Positions 38,262-44,764 of a stretch of 64,000 bases of DNA are shown here, piece by piece. Below the pieces are notes generated by a model that worked only from the letters and a program-made list of their open reading frames with translations, did no database searches and was not told where the DNA came from. This DNA comes from CAVPCZ01 sp963779225. Lineage in GTDB: Bacteria > Bacteroidota > Ignavibacteria > UBA10030 > UBA6906. How positions within the stretch are numbered: position 1 is the first letter of the stretch; every line of letters begins with the position of its first letter. A program made the translations under genes and the position numbers. The stretch spans positions 62,001-126,000 of the forward strand of contig CAVZWW010000003.1 in the NCBI GenBank assembly GCA_963779225.1, given 5' to 3'.

Positions 38262-38520
38262 TCAGTCTATTTTTCCACGAACATGAACGCGTAGGGGCAC
38301 GCGTGTGCATATGGGGGCTCGATGATACGATCGTTCGTCTCGCCGTTGGCATTGACAAATCAGAGGACTATAACCGGAGTGACAAGTTCTTTGACGAAGG
38401 CATAGAAGCCAGACCTCGAAACGGGATCGCTGCCTGCACCTCCAGTGACGCCAGCGATGTATGGTGGTTGTAGAATCCATATTCACGATCCGGCCAAAGT
38501 CAGAATGGTCCAACACCTGC
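38262..38520 (-). pseudogene. Degraded gene between rhaB and rhaT, unidentified
   Basis: About 260 bp between rhaB and rhaT contains no intact gene. One minus-strand frame gives a plausible peptide, SDPVSRSGFYAFVKELVTPV, then after an internal TGA FVNANGETNDRIIEPPYAHA and CPYAFMFVEK. That reads like protein but cannot be assigned to a family. A remnant of a sugar-pathway gene is possible, since aldolase and mutarotase genes of the rhamnose pathway are missing here. Confidence 0.3.
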
Positions 38521-38521
38521 T

Positions 38522-40009
38522 TCAGGGCCGCACAAGGGCTTCAAAAGCATGTTCGTGATCATTGAAGTAGTCGCTATCGCCGGGTTGATACACTCTCGGG
38601 CTGAAAGAGTCCGCAATAATGGATCGCCATTCTTTCAGATTTGCCACGGCTCCCCGGGCAATAGCTTGTCCACCAGCGTTTCCTAGCACAGTTCCTTCTG
38701 CGGGACCTGCGAAAACTTGACAACCAAGCGCATCCGCAGTTAGCTGCATCAGCAACTCGTTCTGGGTTCCTCCACCCACCGCATGCAATTTCGCCAACCT
38801 CCGTCCGGTGAGCGTTTCAATCTCTTTTCTGGTTTTCCTGTAGCTGAAGGCGAGGCTTTCTAGAATCACCCGCGCGATATACCCGAAATCCGATGAGGCC
38901 GGCTGCCCGGTTTCTTCCAGATAGGCCAGAACCTTGTTTGGCATATCACCCGCCTTGAAGAATCGCGGATCATTCAAATCAATCCAGGCTTTGACGAAGC
39001 CCTGCTGTTCAGCAAGTCCGGTTAATGCTGCATAGCTGCAATCGACGGAGTTTTCGGCCCAGTGTCGTCTACATTCTTGGAGAGGCCAAAGTCCGATGAT
39101 GTTCTTCAAGAAACGTGTAGTGCGTGCAATGCCACCTTCGTTGGTAAAATTGTGTTCCATGGCGGCAGGTGTAAGCAACGGTCGATTCAATTCTACACCC
39201 ATTAGTGACCACGTTCCGGAACTCAAGAATGCCCAGTTGTCCCCCGATTTAGCCGGGACAGACATGACAGCAGCCGCGGTGTCATGGCCCGCTGTTGCGA
39301 TCACAGGGATATCCAAACGAAGTCCTGTATCCCTGGCAATTGAAGGAAGAAGGGTGCCTATCACTGTCCCCGGCTCAACCATTTCCGGAAATAGCTCCCG
39401 GGGAAACTTAAATATATCGATAAGATCCCACGCCCAATCTCTTGTGTTGGGATCTGCCAGGCTTGTCGTTGATGCTATGGAAAACTCGGCTTTCATCATT
39501 CCGGAGAGTAGATAATTCATGAAGTCAGGCATCAATAAAATCTTCTCAGCCAAGCGAAGAAAACTCGAAGATCTTTTCGTCTCTGAAAGGAGTTGAAAGA
39601 GAGTATTGAATTGTGCAAACTGAATGCCGGTTCTCGCATAGATTTGTTCTTTAGGGACAATTGAGAAGGCCTCCTCCATCATGCCGTCAGTGCGATCATC
39701 GCGGTAATGATATGGATGGCCAATTATTCTCCCCTCGGGGTCAACCAGGACATAATCTACTCCCCATGTGTCGACGCCAATTCCATCGAACTCGGAACCG
39801 AAGGCCTTCCCTGCTTCCGACAGGCCCTTAATGATTTCCTTGTAGAGAGCCAGAACGTCCCAGTGAAACCCTTTCTCATACCTAGCGCTGTGGGTAACGA
39901 ATCGGTGCACTTCATTCAGAGCAACATTCTGATCCTTCAACTGGACAACCACACAACGTCCGCTCTCGGCGCCGAAGTCAAATGCGATGAACTTGTTTTC
40001 CTGACTCAT
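38522..40009 (-). CDS. rhaB: Rhamnulokinase
   Basis: A 495-residue FGGY-family sugar kinase phosphorylating L-rhamnulose at O1. It has the N-terminal phosphate loop FIAFDFGAESGRCVVVQ with ESGR typical of rhamnulokinase, IGVDTWGVDYVLVD, IATAGHDTAAAV (catalytic Asp in GHD), LSSGTWSLMGVEL, and C-terminal ADP-binding AVGGGTQNELLMQLTADAL. Length matches the family. It is the first structural gene after the LacI regulator, with two operator-like sites in the 217-bp gap. No rhamnulose-1-phosphate aldolase follows in this window. Confidence 0.93.
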   Translation of the reverse strand: MSQENKFIAFDFGAESGRCVVVQLKDQNVALNEVHRFVTHSARYEKGFHWDVLALYKEIIKGLSEAGKAFGSEFDGIGVDTWGVDYVLVDPEGRIIGHPYHYRDDRTDGMMEEAFSIVPKEQIYARTGIQFAQFNTLFQLLSETKRSSSFLRLAEKILLMPDFMNYLLSGMMKAEFSIASTTSLADPNTRDWAWDLIDIFKFPRELFPEMVEPGTVIGTLLPSIARDTGLRLDIPVIATAGHDTAAAVMSVPAKSGDNWAFLSSGTWSLMGVELNRPLLTPAAMEHNFTNEGGIARTTRFLKNIIGLWPLQECRRHWAENSVDCSYAALTGLAEQQGFVKAWIDLNDPRFFKAGDMPNKVLAYLEETGQPASSDFGYIARVILESLAFSYRKTRKEIETLTGRRLAKLHAVGGGTQNELLMQLTADALGCQVFAGPAEGTVLGNAGGQAIARGAVANLKEWRSIIADSFSPRVYQPGDSDYFNDHEHAFEALVRP

Positions 40010-40044
40010 TGCACATTACCTACCATAAAGATGGTATTGGGATC

Positions 40045-40061
40045 GAAAACGTTTAAGTTCG
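40045..40061. promoter_or_regulatory. LacI-family operator-like site upstream of rhaB
   Basis: AAACGTTTAA in the context CGAAAACGTTTAAGTTC. Its reverse complement matches the site in front of the LacI gene (CTTAAACGTTT). The CG-centred palindrome is typical of LacI-family operators. It lies about 36 bases before the rhaB start, well placed for repression. Confidence 0.6.
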
Positions 40062-40192
40062 ACCCCTGTCTATTCGCTAGTTTTTCTGTGTTCCATCCTT
40101 CTGGCAAGGATCCTCCGGCTGGATCGGTTTCCTACATTTGGAACAGGCGAGGGCGCAGAGAGAAGTTCTTCATTTTGGGTTAAGATGTTAAG

Positions 40193-40208
40193 TAAAGCTT
40201 TAAGTTCG
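40193..40208. promoter_or_regulatory. Second operator-like site (weaker)
   Basis: On the minus strand GAACTTAAAGCTTTAC, sharing GAACTTAAANNTTT with the site at 40045 but with GC instead of CG at the centre. It lies just after the stop codon of the LacI gene and 190 bases before rhaB. Possibly an auxiliary operator. Confidence 0.35.
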
Positions 40209-40226
40209 GCATCAAAAAAAACACAC

Positions 40227-41294
40227 CTATTTGCAGAGCCTCACTGGACGCCGCTCTACGACTTCGGCACTTATCAATACATCCTCGAAATCCGTAGCCG
40301 GTTTTCCTGACTCTATCAACTTCACAATCAGGTCAGTGGCAGCAACCCCAATCTCATGTGGTTTTTGATCGATACTATAGAAAGGCACTCCTAGTCTGAA
40401 TACGATTTCGTTATCCCCAAAATCTCCAATTATGACATCTTCTGGTATTTTTCTTTTCATTTCGAGGATTGCCTTACCCGCACCAAACGTGCTCATGCCA
40501 CCGCTGATACTGATCATGCCATCGAACTGGATGCCTTGCTTCATGAGAGCAAGGATCTTTTCATGGCTATCCTCGATACTCCTGAAGGATTGTACGACTA
40601 GTTCCGGCTCGAAGGATATTCCATGCTCTTTCAAGGCCATCTTGTATCCTTCAAAGCGCTCTTTCAGAAGAGGAATACGCGTGTGTGGCCCCAGGAATAC
40701 TATGCGTTTTCGCCCGTGTGATATGATTTTTGACGTCAGATTGTAAGCGGCTCTTACATCATCAATTTTTACCGCACGAAATCCGAAGTCTTCAAAGCCC
40801 CTATCCCAGCAGACAAACTTAATGCCTTGCTTGGCCAGACTCTCTATTGTGGCGTTGTTTGCCTTGCCACCGGCGGCGTTCAATAATACGCCGTCGACAG
40901 AGATGTCGGAGAGGAATTCCAACTTCTCCTTTTCTCGACTTTCGAGCTCATCGTGTACCAGAATCACGCATTGGTAACCTTTCTTGCTGGCCTCCTCGTA
41001 GATTCCTCTGACAGCTGCTGTGTAAAAGGAGATGCGAAGATCGGGGACCAAGACTCCCAGAATCTTGCTCCTGTTGTTTATGAGTGATCTGGCGAGTAGG
41101 TTAGGCCGATATCCAAGTTCAAGAGAGACTTTTCGAACTGTTTCTTTCGTCGCAGGCGAGATGTCGCTACTGTCGCGCAGGGCCTTCGAAACTGTCGCAG
41201 CCGTTACGGATAAAACGTCTGCGATATCCTGCAAGGTCATTCTTCCCCTTGCCCGGCCACTAACAGACTTGCGACGTACTCTTTTCGGTTTCAT
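40227..41294 (-). CDS. LacI-family transcriptional regulator of the rhamnose locus
   Basis: A 355-residue regulator. The N-terminal HTH (MTLQDIADVLSVTAATVSKA then LRDSSDISPATKETVRK) and hinge (LGYRPNLLARSLINNRSKIL) are typical LacI family. The periplasmic-binding-protein-like effector domain runs from ILGVLVPDLRISFYT to the end. I chose MKPKRVRRKSVSGRARG as start because it adds a basic tail and avoids an unlikely longer N-terminus; no strong ribosome-binding site distinguishes it. The operator-like palindromes in front of itself and rhaB suggest negative control, with L-rhamnose, rhamnulose or its phosphate as probable inducer (inferred). Confidence 0.88.
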   Translation of the reverse strand: MKPKRVRRKSVSGRARGRMTLQDIADVLSVTAATVSKALRDSSDISPATKETVRKVSLELGYRPNLLARSLINNRSKILGVLVPDLRISFYTAAVRGIYEEASKKGYQCVILVHDELESREKEKLEFLSDISVDGVLLNAAGGKANNATIESLAKQGIKFVCWDRGFEDFGFRAVKIDDVRAAYNLTSKIISHGRKRIVFLGPHTRIPLLKERFEGYKMALKEHGISFEPELVVQSFRSIEDSHEKILALMKQGIQFDGMISISGGMSTFGAGKAILEMKRKIPEDVIIGDFGDNEIVFRLGVPFYSIDQKPHEIGVAATDLIVKLIESGKPATDFEDVLISAEVVERRPVRLCK

Positions 41295-41343
41295 TGAGGA
41301 ATTTTGCCCTTCGTGGGAGGGCTTAGCGAGTGGGTAGCACAAA

Positions 41344-41373
41344 GCTTAAACGTTTGCGCAATCGTGTGCGCAA
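41344..41373. promoter_or_regulatory. Operator-like palindromes upstream of the LacI gene
   Basis: GCTTAAACGTTTGCG, sharing CTTAAACGTTT with the site at 40045, is followed at once by a second perfect inverted repeat, TTGCGCA and TGCGCAA with six bases between (41354-41373). They lie 50-80 bases before the regulator start, which fits autoregulation. Confidence 0.55.
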
Positions 41374-41394
41374 TATATATCGCCGAAGTCCAAA

Positions 41395-41950
41395 TGTCAA
41401 GATGTTGCAGAGATTAATTTAGCTACACTAGTGTATTTGGACAGCTGTCAATTCCATACCGGGTTCACGAAACCGCTCCCTACTCTGATACTTCATGTTC
41501 GAGTTCTGCCCCGGTTTGAAGGCCCCCCTCTCAGTTCCTTTAGTTTCCGCCACAATTAACCCTTTTGCGTCCCTGCCATCGGATGTCGGCCAACCCACTT
41601 AGTGTTTGCACCATGCCGCTTTGCTCAAAGAAACCATAGAAAAAACGGCCTCTCTCGCTTCAATAGACGTATTTGAAGTCTGGGTTCTTGCGTTTGTCAA
41701 CATTCCCATTTCCCCACACCTGAATCCTTGGAACCGCAACACGCTTGACACAAATGCATAAGAATGTCGTTTTTGCCGAGCTCGACATAAACAGCTTACG
41801 TCCAGCGCGTGGGTGGCGTGAGGGAGATGTGGTTCACAGCGATTCAGGGTCTCGTGGTATCCCGGGATCCGGAGAGCACCAAGCTGTGCACATAGACGCA
41901 TGAAAGCCGCGACACCTTGGCGGCATCGCGGCTTCCACCATGCTCCCCCG
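41395..41950. other. Intergenic region, no gene recognised
   Basis: About 550 bp between the LacI promoter region and the att-type repeat. Frames are open for up to 100 codons but have no family resemblance, signal or ribosome-binding site. This region marks the end of the rhamnose module. Confidence 0.5.
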
Positions 41951-41952
41951 TT

Positions 41953-41995
41953 TCGTCGGTGCGTCGTATTCGGAGCCCTGGACCTCTTGGTTCCG
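41953..41995 (-). other. Degenerate tRNA-Pro 3' end
   Basis: On the minus strand GGAACCAAGAGGTCC and later CGCACCGACGAAA follow the same order and spacing as GGGACCAAGAGGCCC and CGCCCCGACGAAA of attachment core copy 1. Several bases are changed, including in the T-arm. It abuts left arm alpha, so copy 3 seems to be the second of two tandem cores about 250 bp apart. A weaker echo lies at about 7396-7430 before copy 2 and at about 56905-56935 before copy 4. Confidence 0.4.
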
Positions 41996-42206
41996 GGACA
42001 AGAGCATCGGTTATCCCAGAAAACAGGTCACAATCAACGGATTCTTGTCCACCAATTGCATCAGACCCTGCAATTCGCGTACAGCCGGTGTGCAAACAGG
42101 CCTTAAAGACATAGCTTGCACGCACCACGAATTGCTACGGGAGGTAATATTTTCCGTCACAAATCTGTCACACCTACTTCTCTCTCACGTCAAAAAGTGC
42201 CCAAAA
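41981..42206. repeat. Att-flanking repeat, left arm alpha (copy 2 of 2)
   Basis: Same 226-bp length as 7415-7640 with high similarity, especially GGTAATATTTTCCGTCACAA onward to the tRNA core. Together the two copies form a direct repeat of about 270 bp (arm plus core) bounding the 34.5-kb rhamnose module. Confidence 0.75.
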
Positions 42207-42251
42207 TCGTCGGGGCGACAGGATTTGAACCTGCGACTTCTTGGTCCCAAA
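42207..42251 (-). other. tRNA-Pro(UGG) 3' half, putative attachment core (copy 3)
   Basis: Identical to copy 2 from the acceptor end through the T-arm to the anticodon loop, then diverging at the base after TTTGGGA. The 5' half of the tRNA is missing. It marks the right border of the rhamnose module and the left border of the module starting with the HigBA pair. Confidence 0.72.
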
Positions 42252-42460
42252 AATTGCCGCATTCCCTCTATACGGCGATTTCAGAGCAGTTTTCCAGATT
42301 TGAATTACATGGAGTGCATCAAATTTCACAAACCGGGCACAACCTGGGCACACTCACTGGAGGACCAAAAGCGAACCAAGTTGAACGAGGTGCGATCCGC
42401 ATGCCGATCTCCACCCGGTGTATTCCGACTCTGTCTCGTCTCGCCTTACGAAACCTCTCC
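42252..42460. repeat. Att-flanking repeat, right arm type II (copy 1)
   Basis: Homologous to 57085-57290: AAATTGC, a CGGC.ATTTCAGAGCA block, TTTGAATTACATG(G/A)AGTGC, TTTCACAAACC.GGCACAAC and TGGAGGACCAA, then a distal block ending in TTCCGA(C/T)T(C/T)TGT. No gene; HigB begins 116 bp further on. Confidence 0.7.
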
Positions 42461-42575
42461 CTTATCGGATAATTCATGATGGAGTTCTCGTCCGGATAAG
42501 CTTTTGAATAAGAGCAAACCCTCTCCCGCCAAATCGAGATTTGACAGTTGTTCACAAATACGTTAACTTAACAAC

Positions 42576-42925
42576 ATGCGATCGATTGAGTTCTATCGGA
42601 CTGAGAACAACAGATATCCAATCGAGGACTTCCTCGATTCTCTCTCCGACAACAGGCTCAGAAGATCACTTGGGTATTGCGTCTGGCGGAACGACTCGAC
42701 CGCGTTCCTGAGCAGTATTTGAAGAAGTTCGCCGGAACAGATCATTTGTGGGAAATCCGTGCTCAACCAGGCGGGGATGCCTTCCGGTTCCTCGGATTCT
42801 TTGATGGCCCGGTGTTGCTGATCTTGACCAATGCTTTCTCGAAGAAACAGCAGAAGACCCCTCCTCGGGAGATCGATCGCGCCGAGGCACGACGACTAGA
42901 CTATTTGCGAAGGAAACGAGCATGA
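42576..42925 (+). pseudogene. higB: HigB-type toxin (Gp49-like), frameshifted
   Basis: Two overlapping frames join into one RelE/HigB-like toxin of the phage Gp49-like family. Frame one begins at 42576: MRSIEFYRTENNRYPIEDFL then DSLSDN. The second frame continues ITWVLRLAERLDRVPEQYLK, WEIRAQ, FRFLGFFDG and ending in RRKRA at 42925. One missing base near 42650 (GACAACAGG where GACAAACAGG would restore frame) breaks the gene. Such toxins are ribosome-dependent mRNA endonucleases. Its stop overlaps the antitoxin ATG (ATGA). The break could be a true inactivation, which would leave a solitary antitoxin, or a sequencing error. Confidence 0.8.
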
Positions 42926-43200
42926 GCGACATCGACAAATACATCGAGCGCAGAAAACAGAAGAGCCCGAAGTTTGGAAAGAACTTCGAGTCCGGATACC
43001 GCGCGTTTGAATTCAGTGTCATGTTGCGCCAGGCCCGTGAGGCAGCTGGGGTGACACAAGAGACAATCGCTCGAAAGCTCCGCACGAAGAAGTCTGCCAT
43101 CTCCAGAATAGAGAACCACGCTGAAGATATCCGCCTCTCGACCCTCGAGAAGTACGCCAACGCCCTTGGCATGAAGATCCGCGTCCAACTCATGGAATAG
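42922..43200 (+). CDS. higA: HigA-type antitoxin (XRE HTH)
   Basis: A 92-residue protein with a central helix-turn-helix (LRQAREAAGVTQETIARKLR then TKKSAISRIENHAEDI), the XRE type found in HigA antitoxins placed after their toxin. Its ATG overlaps the toxin stop by four bases. It should neutralise HigB and repress the shared promoter upstream of 42576. The pair begins about 325 bp from an attachment core, a typical stabilising position on a mobile module. Confidence 0.87.
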   Translation: MSDIDKYIERRKQKSPKFGKNFESGYRAFEFSVMLRQAREAAGVTQETIARKLRTKKSAISRIENHAEDIRLSTLEKYANALGMKIRVQLME

Positions 43201-43351
43201 CGCTGGTTGCCTACCGGATGCGGCTAAGCTGCGGCCAATGAACGCTTGAATGATGAACTACCCTACCTCTGCCGGTGTCCCTCGTCAACGCTCCGTCCGT
43301 ACAAGAAAACGAGTCTAATTTGATATTCTTAGTCTTATTCAGTCACTGCAA

Positions 43352-44377
43352 CTACCGGATCAATAGGAGCCGTCTGGTTTCCACAAAGCTGCCAGCCTGT
43401 ATACGATAGAAGTACACACCGCTCGACAACCCGCTCGCATCAAACTTAACCTCATGATAGCCTGCCTCCATGTCACCATTGGCCAACTGCGCCACCTGTT
43501 GGCCGAGCGTGTTGAAGACTGTCAGGGTCACTCGTGACCTTGCAGGCAGGCCGTAGCGGATCGTGGTTGAAGGGTTGAAAGGGTTGGGGAAGTTTTGATT
43601 CAAGCAAAACTCCCTCACCACCTCTCCAACAGAACTACCTACGGACGTCAGTTCATTCCTGGCACAACGAAACCCGGTGTTGACGCCGAAGGCCGACGGC
43701 GAGCTCCCGATCCGGTAGGCAACACGGCAGCCGACATCGGCGCCGTAATAATCGCCGCCGCGCTCCACACGATCCGTGCCAGTGGATGGTCCCTTCGGAT
43801 TTACCGGTGGACTCACGGAATAGTACCCCGCATCGTACCAATCCGAGCACCATTCCCACACGTTGCCGCTCATGTCGTATAGTCCGAGTTCGTTCGGGGA
43901 CTTTGTCCCAACAGTGTTTGTGCGGCTCCCGCAATTTGCCCAGTACCACGCCACATCCCCAATCGTGTTGCTTCCACTATACGTGTAACGATGAGTCAGT
44001 GTCCCGCCCCGTGCCGCATACTCCCACTCTGCTTCGGTCGGCAATCGCTTACCTGCCCATTGGGCATACTCTGTCGCGTCGTTCCAATTTACCAGGACCA
44101 TCGGGTTGTCATCCGACCAACCCCAACTGGGGGTATACGTTGGCATTGGCTTTGCCGTTGCTGTGCAAAACGCCCGGTACTGCGCGACGGTGACTTCCTT
44201 CGCATCAAGCCAAAAACTGCTGACAGTCACGGCATGTACAGGCATTTCATTGGGAATACCGAATGAGCTTCCCATCTGAAATGTGCCGCCAGCCACCAGA
44301 ACCATTCCTTCTTGTGCAATCAGCAAGCCGGGAGTAAGCGACAACGACATCAATAGGGTAGTGATGAGAGCTTTCAT
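43352..44377 (-). CDS. SUMF1/formylglycine-generating-enzyme-like protein with T9SS sorting domain
   Basis: A 341-residue secreted protein. After a signal peptide (MKALITTLLMSLSLTPGLLI) comes an FGE-sulfatase domain: MVLVAGGTFQMGS, FWLDAKEVTVAQYRAF, PMVLVNWNDATEYAQWAGKR, LPTEAEWEYAARGG, NVWEWCSDWY and VGCRVAYRIG to GFRCARNE. True formylglycine-generating enzymes use a Cys pair in the segment before YR; here only the second (VGCRVAYR) is present, so enzymatic activity is doubtful and a binding or surface role is likelier. The T9SS tail is LNQNFPNPFNPSTTIRYGLP and GLSSGVYFYRIQAG, ending RLLLIR. Confidence 0.85.
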   Translation of the reverse strand: MKALITTLLMSLSLTPGLLIAQEGMVLVAGGTFQMGSSFGIPNEMPVHAVTVSSFWLDAKEVTVAQYRAFCTATAKPMPTYTPSWGWSDDNPMVLVNWNDATEYAQWAGKRLPTEAEWEYAARGGTLTHRYTYSGSNTIGDVAWYWANCGSRTNTVGTKSPNELGLYDMSGNVWEWCSDWYDAGYYSVSPPVNPKGPSTGTDRVERGGDYYGADVGCRVAYRIGSSPSAFGVNTGFRCARNELTSVGSSVGEVVREFCLNQNFPNPFNPSTTIRYGLPARSRVTLTVFNTLGQQVAQLANGDMEAGYHEVKFDASGLSSGVYFYRIQAGSFVETRRLLLIR

Positions 44378-44536
44378 GGCTTCAGGTCCTTGACTCGTGT
44401 ATGATCATCGTGATTGATAGTACAAACTCGTTTGTTCTTTCGCAGAGTGCGTTTTGTGGATACAACTGAGCACAAGAGAAGCCCGCACCACACACAAAGA
44501 CCTCGCCCATCCCGTGCGGGTGACTTTTTCCATCCG

Positions 44537-44743
44537 TCAAGCCGCCCGCCTGTAATAGTGGTGATGCAGTCCACCCAGCACACCACTCCGGCAAACCGCG
44601 CCGCACTTCTTCTCTAGCTCACCAGGCTTCGGGGTCAGTTGGCGGATCCCTTGATGTGGGCACTGGCTGTTGCAGAAGGTAACGTATTCCTCCAGGTCCT
44701 CCCGATCTGACTTCTGCCAATCAGCAGATAATTGAAACAACAC
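44537..44743 (-). pseudogene. C-terminal fragment of an IS transposase (integrase-core type)
   Basis: The frame encodes DLEEYVTFCNSQCPHQGIRQ and then GVLGGLHHHYYRRAA before a stop. A run of (Y/N)..PHQG and GLHH.YRRAA is the usual C-terminal end of DDE integrase-core transposases. Only about 65 residues remain and the upstream part is replaced by the 3' end of the FG-GAP gene. No terminal inverted repeats were identified. Confidence 0.65.
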
Positions 44744-44764
44744 TTGCCCCCGGCTGTTTTCCTG

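Noticed and set aside
41599..41901. Minus-strand frame of 100 codons before the att repeat
   Set aside because: No ribosome-binding site, no hydrophobic core or motif; Cys/His-rich random composition.
42116..42472. Frame with VGATGFEPATSWSQK, resembling many annotated small proteins
   Set aside because: This peptide is the antisense translation of a tRNA 3' half, a known source of false proteins. The same applies to 7170-7688 and 56845-57333.
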